A stretch of DNA of 64,000 nucleotides from Pontibacter sp. FD36 (GCF_015686655.1 NZ_JADPMP010000013.1:62001-126000), one strand, 5' to 3'; counted from the first letter of the stretch, positions 35,772 through 45,202 are shown. Program-made: numbers and translations. Notes: generated by a model not told the origin, from the letters alone.

Positions 35772-36863
35772 CTAATACTTCCTCCCCTTCCACCTGACTT
35801 TGGTAGGCAAAAAGAAGTAAATGATCAGGATGAAAGTAGTCACCAGCAGGTATAGCTCAAAGACAATGTAGTGCCACCAAGGGGCGCTTCGGCGCAGGCG
35901 CTTGAGGCAGATGTGCATGAAAAGGCTTTGAAATACAAGTTTGACGATCGCGATGCTGAGCGCTATACCTAGCGAGGCCTTGAAGAAAAACGGAATCAGA
36001 ACAGGGTAGTAGGCCGAGTGCAGCACAAAAAGCGCAAACATGTACTTGGGCATATACATAGAGCCTCGCATCCAGCGTTTGCGTTGCTCCAGCAGTGCAC
36101 CGTAATTTGGGGCGGGTGCAGACAAGGCCAATACGTTGTTGTTGTACAGATTCCGGAAGCCGAAGCCACGCTTCAGTATCTGATTAAATATAGCGATGTC
36201 TTCTGTGATTGAAAACGGAATGTTCTCAAAACCGCCCACCGATTCATAGGCCTTGCGGGTGAGCAGCATATTATTGCCCATGGTGGTAACCGGCATGTTC
36301 AAGTCACTGAATACCTGCATTAGCCCAATTGAAAACAGCCAGTCCATGCGCTGCATCTTGTCGAATAGGCGACTCCCTGTCACCGTGGTAAGTCCTGTCA
36401 CAACACCGACTTTTTTGTCCAGACCAGCCAACATGGCCTTGATCCAGGTTGGTGGCACCTCGATGTCGGCATCGGTGAAGAGGAAGATGTCGGAACTTGC
36501 TTTCCGGGCCAGCTGCGCCAGCACATTGGCCTTGCCCCTTGCCTGCCCTACTGTGCAGGTAATCGGTAGACAGGTATAGCCAGGTTTGTCCTTTATATAG
36601 GCTTCTACCAGGGTCCGCGTCTGATCCGTGGAGCCATCATCACCTATCAGTACTTCGATCTTATCAGCTGGATAATCAAGTGCGGCAATGGCCCGCAAAC
36701 AAGCCATAATATTGTGCTCCTCGTTACGGGCAGCGATCAGGATGCTGACCTGCGGAAAGTCCACAACCGTTGAGGTATAGCGCCTTCGGTTGAAGAGCAG
36801 CAACAGAAGAAGCGCTGTAAAGACAATAAAGTAAAGTATAAAATAGGTGACGGATACCATCAT
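35772..36863 (-). CDS. GT2-family membrane glycosyltransferase
   Basis: The 363-residue protein has one N-terminal membrane segment, a GT-A domain and three C-terminal membrane segments. Catalytic motifs are visible: EVLIGDDGSTDQT, FLFTDADIEVP (DXD-like), and EQRKRWMRGS, the QxxRW motif of processive synthases. It therefore resembles cellulose/hyaluronan-synthase-like GT2 enzymes. Sugar and product are unknown. Its ATG overlaps the stop of the upstream deacetylase gene by 4 bases, which suggests the two act on the same glycan. Confidence 0.9.
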   Translation of the reverse strand: MMVSVTYFILYFIVFTALLLLLLFNRRRYTSTVVDFPQVSILIAARNEEHNIMACLRAIAALDYPADKIEVLIGDDGSTDQTRTLVEAYIKDKPGYTCLPITCTVGQARGKANVLAQLARKASSDIFLFTDADIEVPPTWIKAMLAGLDKKVGVVTGLTTVTGSRLFDKMQRMDWLFSIGLMQVFSDLNMPVTTMGNNMLLTRKAYESVGGFENIPFSITEDIAIFNQILKRGFGFRNLYNNNVLALSAPAPNYGALLEQRKRWMRGSMYMPKYMFALFVLHSAYYPVLIPFFFKASLGIALSIAIVKLVFQSLFMHICLKRLRRSAPWWHYIVFELYLLVTTFILIIYFFLPTKVRWKGRKY

Positions 36864-37495
36864 AGGGTCTGGAAGGTATAGCCCTGTGCGGTAAAATGGT
36901 CTAAAAAACGGGGCAGGGCGTATTGCATGTTTCGCTGGGCCTTCAGGCTGTCGTGGAATACGATGATGCTGCCGCTTTGGGTACAGCGAATGGCTTCACG
37001 CAGGCATTTTTCGGGACTGAGCGAACGGTCATAGTCGTTGGTGAGCACGTCCCACATCACCAGTTCATACGTTGGTCGCAGGGCTGCTGCCTGTTTCGGC
37101 GTAATGCGCCCGTAAGGAGGTCGGAAGAGCTTTGGCTGCGCTGCGTTGGGGTTTAGACGTTCCAGCTCCTGCTGACACTGCTGCACATTGTCGAGGTAGT
37201 GCTCCAGTGAAGTTTCCCAGCCACGCAAGTGATTGTGTGTATGATTAGCGAGCCTGTGCCGCTGCGCTAGTATCTGCTCCGCTATACCTTGGTACTTCAC
37301 TAAATTATCACCTACAGCAAAAAAAGTAGCCTGGGCTTTGTAATGCGCCAATTGCTCCAGCACCCAAGGGGTCACCTCCGGTATAGGTCCGTCATCGAAA
37401 GTCAGGTATAGCACTTTCCCCTGCTCTTCCCGCAGCCAGGTATAGCCAGGCAAAAGCCGGCGAAGCAAAGCGGGTGTCTTGTAGAGGCGGAGCAA
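36860..37495 (-). CDS. NodB-family polysaccharide deacetylase
   Basis: The 211-residue protein is a carbohydrate esterase 4 (NodB) domain. The motifs are LTFDDGP (catalytic Asp), HTHNH (metal-binding His residues) and RPPYGR. The end contains IIVFHDS, the fifth motif. It would remove N-acetyl groups from an amino-sugar polymer. There is no signal peptide, and the start appears to be TTG at 37495 since no ATG lies before the first motif. It overlaps the downstream glycosyltransferase by 4 bases. Confidence 0.9.
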   Translation of the reverse strand: MLRLYKTPALLRRLLPGYTWLREEQGKVLYLTFDDGPIPEVTPWVLEQLAHYKAQATFFAVGDNLVKYQGIAEQILAQRHRLANHTHNHLRGWETSLEHYLDNVQQCQQELERLNPNAAQPKLFRPPYGRITPKQAAALRPTYELVMWDVLTNDYDRSLSPEKCLREAIRCTQSGSIIVFHDSLKAQRNMQYALPRFLDHFTAQGYTFQTL

Positions 37496-37500
37496 ATTAA

Positions 37501-37684
37501 TTGTTGATGGTTAATTGTTGATTGTTAAATCGCTTATTTTTAATCGCTTGCCTTATACAGTCAACTTGCGAGAGCTATCCTGCGGCAAATCACATAATTT
37601 TTCACAGGGTTTCGCTGCATGAGCAGGGGTACCACTAATCCTTACGAAGCTCAACAATCAACTCTAGGCAATCAACAATCAAAG
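37501..37684. repeat. imperfect inverted TTGTTGATTG repeat
   Basis: TTAATTGTTGATTGTT near 37511-37526 and CAATCAACAATCAA near 37669-37682 are mutually inverted and frame about 140 bases of non-coding DNA. CTCAACAATCAAC is a further relative. It looks like one of the AT-rich intergenic inverted repeats of Cytophagales genomes. Confidence 0.55.
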
Positions 37685-38908
37685 CTATTTAAACCTACAC
37701 GATAGCAGGGTAATATCGTCGTTGAAAGAAGCTTCTTCATTGAAGAGGTTGATGGCGTTGAGCAGTTGCAGGTGCAGCATTTTAGAGCTCAGGAAGCGGT
37801 TTTTCTGTAGGAAGTCGATCGTACCTTCAATACCAAATTCCGATTCATCTTCATCAAACACCTCTGTCAGGCCGTCGGTGTAGCAAAGTAGCACGGCATT
37901 GTGCGGCACATGAATCTTGCCTACGTTCATGAAAGGCAGCACATCGAACACACCCAGCATGGTGCAGCCGTCGTTTAGCAGATCGTGGGTGTTGTTTTCG
38001 TAGAGCAGAACCGGTGCGTTGTGGCCGGCGTTCACATAGCTCAGTTCGCGGGTACTGCGGTTAAAAATGGCGACAAAGGTAGTAATAAACTTCTCAGCGA
38101 TCGCATTGCGGTAGATCAGGTGGTTGAGCTCGGAAACGACCGTGTTCAGATCCGATGTCTGACGTATGATTGTACGCAGCCCAGCCTGGAAATTCGACAT
38201 CAGCAGCGAAGCTGGTACACCCTTGCCCGATACGTCGGCAACGCAGAACAGAAACTGGTCCTGGTCGATCTCGATGAAATCATAGTAGTCGCCACCAATG
38301 GAAGAGTGCGGAATATAACTGGCGTGTATAGCCACGTCTTTGTCGTTGGGCAGCTTTTTGGGGAAGAGCATGGACTGCACTTCACGGGCAATCTCGATCT
38401 CCTTCCGGATCGATTCCTGTGCCAGTCGCTGACGGGCCATGCGGTGATTTTCGATGGCCACGAGCATGATATTACTCACCGTCTGCACAAAGTTCAGCGC
38501 CTCAATATTGGTATAGTAGGGCTGAATCTTGCCGATCATCACAAAGGCGAGCACTTTGCCATTGTGCAGAATCGGGATCACGATCTCGAAGTTACGCCAC
38601 TTCTTGTCCACGCTCAGCTTGGATATGCGGGTGATTTCCTTGAGTTCGAGAATGGTTTCGGGGAGGTGTTGCTTGGCGGCTTCCAGGTCGGTGCCAAAAC
38701 TTACTTTGCAGTCCCACTTCTCGTCGTGCACAAACAAGGCCAGTCGGTTGATCTGCAACTGTGCGAGTAGCGTAAAGCGGTAGATTTTGTAGAGCGCCTC
38801 TTCGGGCAGGTTGTCGTTAATCGCCTGCGTGATTTCCAACAAGGCCGATAATTCCAGCTTTTTGAGGTTTAACTCTTGCTGTATGTTCGGAGCTACTATA
38901 TCAGGCAT
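37685..38908 (-). CDS. GAF-domain SpoIIE/RsbU-type serine phosphatase
   Basis: The 407-residue protein has an N-terminal GAF-like sensor region (about 20-160) and a PP2C-type SpoIIE phosphatase domain. The linker IEIAREVQSMLFPKKLP is the usual coiled element. Metal-binding motifs SIGGDYYDF, CVADVSGKGVPASLLM and the late YTDGLTE...FNDDITLL are all present. Such enzymes dephosphorylate anti-sigma-factor antagonists in partner-switching systems. No STAS or anti-sigma gene is adjacent. It is monocistronic. Confidence 0.93.
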   Translation of the reverse strand: MPDIVAPNIQQELNLKKLELSALLEITQAINDNLPEEALYKIYRFTLLAQLQINRLALFVHDEKWDCKVSFGTDLEAAKQHLPETILELKEITRISKLSVDKKWRNFEIVIPILHNGKVLAFVMIGKIQPYYTNIEALNFVQTVSNIMLVAIENHRMARQRLAQESIRKEIEIAREVQSMLFPKKLPNDKDVAIHASYIPHSSIGGDYYDFIEIDQDQFLFCVADVSGKGVPASLLMSNFQAGLRTIIRQTSDLNTVVSELNHLIYRNAIAEKFITTFVAIFNRSTRELSYVNAGHNAPVLLYENNTHDLLNDGCTMLGVFDVLPFMNVGKIHVPHNAVLLCYTDGLTEVFDEDESEFGIEGTIDFLQKNRFLSSKMLHLQLLNAINLFNEEASFNDDITLLSCRFK

Positions 38909-39129
38909 TCGGTTTCATAGTTTAGGGTTGGCGAGAAACCCGCACTCGGGGGCTCTGCCGCCAGTTACACCTGTCACGCAGGCATATACCGGGTAAATTT
39001 ACAAAAAATCAATCGCATTCTTTACCATACCCTACAATTCCTTTGAAATAATACGTATTCGCCACATGCGCACACTTGCAACCACGTAGTCCAGGTATTT
39101 GTTCGGCCTTGCGGTGAAAAATATCACCA

Positions 39130-39387
39130 TCAGATAGAGTTATGCACTACCAACCCCGCTTTGGTGGCCAGGTAAAAGTACTCCTGACAATGCTTTCCAA
39201 ATTTAGACTCATCGTATGCATGCTCCGTATCCGGGTCCGGGTACAGGATTCTGATATAGTCTTTGGAGATCAGGTCGCGCAGGGCCGCGCAGAGTTCTTC
39301 ATCAGTTAGTGCGCTGGTGCTTTTGAGGTCAGCGTAGGACGTCACAAAATAAAGTTCGTCCATGATAGCAAATTCATTCTCAGTCAT
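39130..39387 (-). CDS. small winged-helix-like hypothetical protein
   Basis: The 85-residue product (ATG at 39387) contains the pattern LTDEELCAALRDLISKDYIRIL, which looks like the recognition region of a winged-helix domain, followed by an aromatic-rich tail. No membrane segment is seen. Its start overlaps the end of the upstream glycosyltransferase by 8 bases, so it is the last gene of the flippase/glycosyltransferase operon. I recognise no named family; similarity to transport-regulator folds is only structural guesswork. Confidence 0.7.
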   Translation of the reverse strand: MTENEFAIMDELYFVTSYADLKSTSALTDEELCAALRDLISKDYIRILYPDPDTEHAYDESKFGKHCQEYFYLATKAGLVVHNSI

Positions 39388-40519
39388 GATTTCGGATGGT
39401 TCGGCCTTTCCATGTATAGCGACCTGTGAGGCCGCTGATGGCGGTATATAGTACGTAAGGAATGTAAACAAGCTGCAGGGGGAGCATAAAAATCAGATAA
39501 TTTTGCCGCCCCATGAAAGTCAGTATTTGGTTTAAAAACAGGAAATCTATCAGGAACTTAGCAGCATAGGCCGCCAGAAAAGTCCAAAACGAAAGCCAGC
39601 CCAGCAGTACGCCCGGTATGGCCAAGAACAGCAGTAAATTGACAACAAACACAGTAAGGGCCACCAACTTCACTGCCAGGCTCTGATAGCTCCGCCATTT
39701 GCTGGCCCAACGCACCCGCTGTGATATAAAACTACGCACCGTCTTACGTGCCTCAGTATGCACCATGGCTCTGGGATGCTTCAAAAAAGCAATTCGCTCC
39801 GGGTATAGCTGGTTTACTTTATGCAGCAAAAATTCATCATCACCGCTTGCTATACCTTCGTTTCCGGCAAAGCCTCCCACCTCTTGGAAAACTGCCCGGG
39901 TGTAAGCCAGGTTGGCACCATTGCACATATTAGGTTGTCGCAGTCCAATAGAGGCTCCTCCCACTCCGATCAACGATGCAAACTCGACCAGTTGCATGCG
40001 CTCCAGCAAGGTATGGGTATTATGGAAGCTCACAGGTCCTGACATGAAAAATGCCTGCTGCGTTTCGTAGGTATGGGCGAAGTATAAAAGCCAGTCCGGC
40101 TGCACACGGCAGTCACCATCTGTAAAGACCAAGAGCTCACTACTGGCCTGGGCTATACCTTGTTTGATAGCGGCTTTTTTGCCTGTAGCCTCCGTGTGCC
40201 CAGCCAGCCGGATCAAACGCAACTGCAGCTTAGTAACAGCTATAAATTCTTGAATCTGTTGAGCAGTGCCGTCATCGGAGTGATCGTCCACCACCAGTAC
40301 CTCAAAGAGTTCCACCGGGTAATTCTGCATTTCCAGGTCCTGTAGCAGAACAGGTATTTGTTGCGCCTCGTTGCGAACAGGGATGATCACCGAAATTTTA
40401 GTGGCAGGTATAAACCCGGCAGGTATAGCCGGCACCAACAGGCGCTTCCAGGCAAAGAATGCGCGTATAATAAGCCAGCCGTATGCTAGCAACGAGAGCA
40501 ACAATAGCAACATGAACAT
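39380..40519 (-). CDS. GT2-family membrane glycosyltransferase
   Basis: The protein (379 residues from the ATG at 40519) has an N-terminal membrane segment, a GT-A domain and C-terminal membrane segments. The motifs are VLVVDDHSDDGT, LVFTDGDCRVQPDW, GDDEFLL and FISQRVRWASKW (QxxRW). It is similar in layout to the glycosyltransferase at 35772-36863. The start is set at 40519 because it overlaps the stop of the upstream flippase-like gene by one base (TGATG), a coupling arrangement. A longer reading would run into that gene. Confidence 0.88.
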   Translation of the reverse strand: MFMLLLLLSLLAYGWLIIRAFFAWKRLLVPAIPAGFIPATKISVIIPVRNEAQQIPVLLQDLEMQNYPVELFEVLVVDDHSDDGTAQQIQEFIAVTKLQLRLIRLAGHTEATGKKAAIKQGIAQASSELLVFTDGDCRVQPDWLLYFAHTYETQQAFFMSGPVSFHNTHTLLERMQLVEFASLIGVGGASIGLRQPNMCNGANLAYTRAVFQEVGGFAGNEGIASGDDEFLLHKVNQLYPERIAFLKHPRAMVHTEARKTVRSFISQRVRWASKWRSYQSLAVKLVALTVFVVNLLLFLAIPGVLLGWLSFWTFLAAYAAKFLIDFLFLNQILTFMGRQNYLIFMLPLQLVYIPYVLYTAISGLTGRYTWKGRTIRNHD

Positions 40520-41508
40520 CAGGCGGCACCTCCTCTCCTGCCCAGCCTCAGGCGCAACACAAAAAACAACCCCACAGCACTCGGCACCACAATGTTGAGC
40601 AACCACAGGCTCAGGCTGGCACTCAGCACCTGCAGGCGCTCCTGCCCCAACAGTCCGAACACATACATGGCCGATAGCTCCCGCACGCCCAAATCCGACA
40701 GCAACGACACTGACGGCACCACTGACTTCAGGAAAAAAGCAGTCGACACGCCACTTATGTACTCCACCGGACTCAACCGCACCTCAAACAGCACCAGCAA
40801 CAGCACAAACTGCAGTAGAAATACAAAGTAGCGCAGCAGCGACAGCAGCAGTACCCGGTTCATCTCCCCGAAGGTATAGCGCCCCATGATAGCCAGGTAC
40901 TTGGCCAGTTTGCGCAGCGGACCAACCGCAGCAACCAGAGCCACCATAGCACGGGCATTGAAGAGCAGCAGCAGCATGGCCGTGTTGAGTACGAGCAATA
41001 GAAAAAACACACTCAGGCAGATAGCCGGGTAATCTCTCCAGTAAAGCAGCAAAGCAAAGTAGAACAGTCCAAGAGAACCCACCAGTACCGTCGCCACCAA
41101 CTGACAAAACCTGCCGATGAAGACGGCGCCTATACCTTCCAACCGCTCTTTGCTTTTAAGCTCCAGCACCCGACCGGCGTAGTCGCCGAGTCGGTTGGGG
41201 GTGATGAAGCCGAGCGTGAGCCCGACCATGACTGCACGGAAAGCTCGCAGGTAAGAAATGCGCTCCAGTTTCTGCCCCAGCAGCTGCCACTTCCAGGCCT
41301 CAAGTCCCCAATTAGCAGGTATAAGCAAGGCACTCAGAATCAGTAGAAAGGTATAATTGTTTTGACGGGCAGCTTGCAGTATACCTTGCCATGATAACAG
41401 CGTGTCTGGTGTCGTGAATATGGCCAGGTATAGGAAGTATAGTGTGAGCAGCACCACGACAATTTTGCCGGCGACTAAAAGGAACCTTCTGTTGCGGGTA
41501 ATGTTCAA
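40519..41508 (-). CDS. lysylphosphatidylglycerol-synthase-type membrane protein (flippase-like)
   Basis: The 329-residue protein has about eight membrane segments and fits the UPF0104/LPG_synthase_TM family, which corresponds to the flippase half of MprF. Recognisable parts are NWGLEAWKW near the second segment and the SVSLLSDLGVRELSAMYVFG stretch. No lysyl-transferase domain is attached, so it would move or export a lipid or glycolipid, plausibly the product of the coupled glycosyltransferase (inference). The start appears to be TTG at 41508. It is divergent from ruvC with only 25 bases between them. Confidence 0.85.
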   Translation of the reverse strand: MNITRNRRFLLVAGKIVVVLLTLYFLYLAIFTTPDTLLSWQGILQAARQNNYTFLLILSALLIPANWGLEAWKWQLLGQKLERISYLRAFRAVMVGLTLGFITPNRLGDYAGRVLELKSKERLEGIGAVFIGRFCQLVATVLVGSLGLFYFALLLYWRDYPAICLSVFFLLLVLNTAMLLLLFNARAMVALVAAVGPLRKLAKYLAIMGRYTFGEMNRVLLLSLLRYFVFLLQFVLLLVLFEVRLSPVEYISGVSTAFFLKSVVPSVSLLSDLGVRELSAMYVFGLLGQERLQVLSASLSLWLLNIVVPSAVGLFFVLRLRLGRRGGAA

Positions 41509-41533
41509 GATATTGTCTTAAATTGCGCCTCCT

Positions 41534-42100
41534 ATGGTTTACTCTTCTGCACTTCCACCCAATAAATTAATACTTGGCATTGACCCTGGCACACAAGTGA
41601 TGGGCTACGGCTTGATTGAAGTGACAGGCTCCAAGGTAAAAGTAGTGCAGTATGGCGTTATTCACCTCAAAAGCTACAGCAACCACGCCATCAAGTTAAA
41701 GAAAATTTTTGACCGCATGATACAGCTCATCGACGAATACCTGCCTGACGAGCTGGCCATCGAGTCGCCTTTCTTTGGTGTGAATGTGCAGAGTATGCTC
41801 AAACTTGGTCGCGCACAGGGAGTTGCCATTGCAGCAGCCCTCTCCCGTGACATCCCTTATGTGGAGTACGCTCCCAAAAAAGTAAAACAGTCTGTGACCG
41901 GAAACGGCAACGCTTCCAAAGAGCAGGTGGCGAGCATGCTCGTACAGATCCTCAAGATCCAGCCCGACCCGAAGATGTTCGACGCCACCGACGCACTCTC
42001 CGTGGCCCTCTGCCACCATTACCAGAAAGGAAACAACGCTAAGAAAGGCGCCAACTCCTGGAAAGCCTTCCTGACCGATAATCCTGAAAGAAAGCTTTAA
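41534..42100 (+). CDS. ruvC: Holliday junction resolvase RuvC
   Basis: RuvC cleaves Holliday junctions with RuvAB during recombination. The 188-residue protein has the four acidic catalytic residues in family context: Asp17 in LGIDPGT, Glu77 in AIESPFFG, and the pair Asp150/Asp153 in FDATDALSVALCHH. The ATG at 41534 gives an eight-residue N-terminal extension before the usual start, which is common in Bacteroidota. ruvA and ruvB are not nearby. Confidence 0.96.
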   Translation: MVYSSALPPNKLILGIDPGTQVMGYGLIEVTGSKVKVVQYGVIHLKSYSNHAIKLKKIFDRMIQLIDEYLPDELAIESPFFGVNVQSMLKLGRAQGVAIAAALSRDIPYVEYAPKKVKQSVTGNGNASKEQVASMLVQILKIQPDPKMFDATDALSVALCHHYQKGNNAKKGANSWKAFLTDNPERKL

Positions 42101-42534
42101 TTTTACTGTATTGTTTGCCCTATCCTATCATTTCGACCTTCGGGAGAAATCTGGATGCAATACTGCTTTACGCCAGATTTCTCATTGCATTTGAAACGAC
42201 AGGTAATCTGTTTCTCATACTTTCTGACTTACCCACTCTCAAACTCCCCAACTCCCCTACCCTTAAACTCCCCCAAGTATAAGCTTTTGAAAATATTTCG
42301 CAGATTTGTAAAAAATCGCCTCTATCTTTCGTAAGGCTTATAAGCCTGCTTGATCAGCATTGTGCGAGGGCGAAAATTCAGCCTGCACTTTATGCAAAAT
42401 ATCACGCCAAAACAAAGTTTAAACATGTTTTTGCGAACACAGTTAAACATAGCATCAGGCTTATTCTTAATTTTGAGTTAATTTGCCGCTGCCTATACTT
42501 GGGCCAGCGTACAGACGAATCCTAAAAAGCTTAA
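42101..42534. other. long spacer before mla operon
   Basis: This 434-base region holds an inverted-repeat element (42128-42202), a pyrimidine-rich part with repeated ACTCCCC words, and an AT-rich part before the mla genes. A 29-codon ATG ORF (42392-42481) exists but has no support. GAGTTAATTTGCC near 42473 is one base short of TAnnTTTG. I find no RNA gene that I can name. Confidence 0.5.
42128..42202. repeat. intergenic inverted repeat (TCATTTCGACC...AGAAATCT type)
   Basis: GAGAAATCTGG (42144-42154) pairs exactly with CCAGATTTCTC (42173-42183), and the outer arms TCATTTCGAC and GAAACGACA are partly complementary. The pattern resembles the TCATTTCGACCGNAGGGAGAAATCT elements scattered in intergenic DNA of many Bacteroidota. 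Only one copy occurs here. Confidence 0.6.
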
Positions 42535-43353
42535 ATGGATTTAGACAAAGATAAACCGGGAAGTGCTCCAGCCCGGCGCAGGTATGTAACGACACGCAGA
42601 CTCGACAGAATATTTGTCGAGTTGGCCAATATATACCGTTTTAATGCGCGGTTTTTCAAGGAAATGTGGTTCCCGCCATACGAATTCAAAGAAATTATCA
42701 AGCAGTGTTACGAAATAGGCGTGCGCTCCCTGCCGCTCATCTCGCTCACTGGCTTTATCATTGGTATCGTATTCACCAACCAGTCGCGTCCCTCCCTTGC
42801 TGACTTTGGTGCTACCTCTCTCCTGCCTGCCCTTATTTCTGTGGCGATCATCCGGGCCATCGGTCCGCTGGTAACGGCGCTTATTGCAGCCGGCCGGGTA
42901 GGTTCCGCCATTGGTGCTGAGTTGGGCTCTATGCGGGTAACCGAGCAGATTGATGCCATGGAGGTGTCAGCCACCAATCCCTTTAAGTTCCTGGTGGTGA
43001 GCCGGGTGCTGGCCTCTACTTTAATGATTCCGGCGCTCACGATGTATACCACACTCGTGTCCCTACTGGGCGGCTACCTGAATGTGCACCAGAACGAGTT
43101 GACAACGCTTACCACTTTCTTTTACCAGGTATTCGATGCCATCACTTTTCTGGACATCGTTGCTTCTTCTGTAAAGTCGGTGATCTTTGGCTTTACCATC
43201 GGTATGGTAGGTTGTTACAAGGGCTACAATTCTTCTAAGGGCACTGAGGGCGTGGGCAAAGCGGCCAACTCGTCGGTGGTAACGGCCATGTTCCTTATTT
43301 TTATTGAAGAGCTGCTTATCATGCAGGTCATTAACGCAATCAGAGCTTTTTAA
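42535..43353 (+). CDS. mlaE: MlaE-family lipid transport permease
   Basis: The 272-residue protein is the membrane subunit of an MCE/Mla-type ABC transporter that keeps outer-membrane lipid asymmetry by moving phospholipids. MlaE features are present: SLTGFIIGIVFTNQ, the AAGRVGSAIGAELGSMRVTEQIDAMEV-type coupling region and about five membrane segments. The stop overlaps the mlaF start by one base (TAATG), so the genes are translationally coupled. It begins the operon mlaE-mlaF-mlaD. Confidence 0.93.
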   Translation: MDLDKDKPGSAPARRRYVTTRRLDRIFVELANIYRFNARFFKEMWFPPYEFKEIIKQCYEIGVRSLPLISLTGFIIGIVFTNQSRPSLADFGATSLLPALISVAIIRAIGPLVTALIAAGRVGSAIGAELGSMRVTEQIDAMEVSATNPFKFLVVSRVLASTLMIPALTMYTTLVSLLGGYLNVHQNELTTLTTFFYQVFDAITFLDIVASSVKSVIFGFTIGMVGCYKGYNSSKGTEGVGKAANSSVVTAMFLIFIEELLIMQVINAIRAF

Positions 43354-44132
43354 TGGAGGCAAAAGAAATAAATCCCAATATCGATAGAAACGAGAAAGTG
43401 ATTTCTATCCGGGGCCTCAAAAAAGCATTCGACGATTTTGAGGTTCTCAAAGGCGTGGACCTGGACCTGTTCAAAGGGGAAAACCTGGTCGTGCTGGGTC
43501 GTTCAGGGACAGGTAAGTCTGTTCTGATCAAGATCATCTCGGGCCTGCTGTATGGTGACGAAGGCTCTGTCAATGTGCTGGGCAAAGAAGTCGGCACACT
43601 GAAGCCGCGGGAGCTGGATGCGCTTCGGCTCAAGATCGGTTTCTCGTTTCAGAACAGTGCCCTTTACGACAGTATGACCGTACGGGAGAACCTGGAGTTT
43701 CCGCTGGTGCGGCACGCCAAACACATGTCGGAAGGTGAGCGGGAAGAGCTTATCCATTACGTGCTGGAGGCCGTAGGACTTGCCCAGGCAATCAACCAGA
43801 TGCCTTCTGAGCTATCCGGTGGTCAGCGCAAGCGCATCGGTATCGCCCGTACGCTGATCCTGAAACCCGAGATCATGCTGTATGACGAACCTACCGCCGG
43901 TCTGGACCCGATCACCTGTATTGAAATCAATAACCTGATCAACGAGGTGCAGCGCAGGTTCAATACCTCTTCTATCATCATCACGCACGACCTTACCTGC
44001 GCCCGCGCCGTAGGAGACAGAGTAGTGATGCTGCTTGACGGACAGTTCCAGCGCGAAGGTACGTTTGAGGAAGTGTTCGACAGTCATGACGAACGCGTAC
44101 AATCATTTTATAACTACAACTTTATAGACTAG
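43353..44132 (+). CDS. mlaF: MlaF ATP-binding subunit
   Basis: The 259-residue ATPase powers the Mla-type lipid transporter. Walker A is GRSGTGKS (49-56), the signature is LSGGQ (154-158), Walker B is MLYDEP (175-180), and IITHDL is the switch region. The Q-loop is FSFQNSALYD, typical of MCE-associated ATPases. It starts on the last base of mlaE and ends one base before mlaD. Confidence 0.95.
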   Translation: MEAKEINPNIDRNEKVISIRGLKKAFDDFEVLKGVDLDLFKGENLVVLGRSGTGKSVLIKIISGLLYGDEGSVNVLGKEVGTLKPRELDALRLKIGFSFQNSALYDSMTVRENLEFPLVRHAKHMSEGEREELIHYVLEAVGLAQAINQMPSELSGGQRKRIGIARTLILKPEIMLYDEPTAGLDPITCIEINNLINEVQRRFNTSSIIITHDLTCARAVGDRVVMLLDGQFQREGTFEEVFDSHDERVQSFYNYNFID

Positions 44133-45200
44133 ATGAGTTCTGCAGATAATAAACGCACAGTTATAGTTGGCATTTTCACTTTCCTGGCGATCGTGATCCT
44201 GGTGGCAGGTATCTTTACCTTGGCCGGTCAGCAGAAGCGACTGATCAGCACAATCACGATTACGGCCATATTTGACGATGTGGCCGGTCTGCGCACAGGC
44301 AATAATGTCTGGTTCTCGGGTGTAAAGATCGGCACGATCAAATCCATCAACCTTTATGGTGACTCGCAGGTAGAGGTGGTCATGAACATTGAGGAGAAGG
44401 TGCAGCAGTACATCCGCAAAAACGCCTCAGCCCGCATCAGCTCTGAAAGCTTTATCGGTAACAAGAACATCGTGATTGACGGTGGCACCCAGTCAGCCTC
44501 ACCTATTCAGGACGGGGACCGTATAACGGCTGTGAGTCCGCTCAATACAGATGACCTGATGGAGAAGCTGCAGCAGAACAACGAGAACCTGGTAGCGATC
44601 ACCGGCGATTTTAAGCAGCTTACCTCCCGATTGGTAAACGGCGAAGGTACAGTAGGAGCCCTGCTAACGGACACCACCATGGCTCAGAACTTCCGTGATG
44701 TGGTGGGCAACCTGCAGCGTACGTCACAGAGTACCGTGAATGCCTCCCGCTCCCTTTCTGCTTTCACCAACAAACTCAACTCACCAGGCGGACTGGCCAA
44801 CCAGCTTGCGACTGACAAGGAAGTATTCCAACAGCTGAAGAATTCGATGACGCAGCTTGAAGAGGCTACCGCTTCAACTTCTGAAATATCCGAAAATCTG
44901 CGCACGGCCAGCAGCCGTCTGAACAATAACAACAGTGCCGTGGGCGTGCTTCTGAACGATCAGCAGTTTGCCCGTCAGCTGCAAAGCACGATGCAGAACC
45001 TGGAGACCGGAACTGAAAAGCTGGACCAGAACATGGAGGCGCTGCAAAGCAACTTCCTGTTCAGAGGCTTCTTCAGACGTCAGGCACGCGAGCAGGCCAA
45101 GCAACAGGAACAGCAGAAACAACAGCCTGCACCGCAACAGGTGCAACCCAAAGACACCACCAGGCAAGAGTTTAAACCTTCCATCCTGATAGAAAACTAA
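44133..45200 (+). CDS. mlaD: MlaD-like MCE-domain protein
   Basis: The 355-residue periplasmic subunit has one membrane anchor (about 10-29), a single MCE domain (about 36-115, with FDDVAGLRTGNNVWFSGVKIG) and a long Gln/Asn/Ser-rich coiled-coil region (about 140-310). The last part is a Gln/Pro-rich tail. Bacteroidota MlaD proteins commonly have this extended form instead of the short E. coli form. MlaC and MlaB homologues are absent from this operon. It ends at a strong bidirectional terminator. Confidence 0.9.
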   Translation: MSSADNKRTVIVGIFTFLAIVILVAGIFTLAGQQKRLISTITITAIFDDVAGLRTGNNVWFSGVKIGTIKSINLYGDSQVEVVMNIEEKVQQYIRKNASARISSESFIGNKNIVIDGGTQSASPIQDGDRITAVSPLNTDDLMEKLQQNNENLVAITGDFKQLTSRLVNGEGTVGALLTDTTMAQNFRDVVGNLQRTSQSTVNASRSLSAFTNKLNSPGGLANQLATDKEVFQQLKNSMTQLEEATASTSEISENLRTASSRLNNNNSAVGVLLNDQQFARQLQSTMQNLETGTEKLDQNMEALQSNFLFRGFFRRQAREQAKQQEQQKQQPAPQQVQPKDTTRQEFKPSILIEN

Positions 45201-45202
45201 GC

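Noticed and set aside
42392..42481. 29-codon ORF before mlaE
   Set aside because: Short, no ribosome-site or family support, and the spacer already contains a repeat element.
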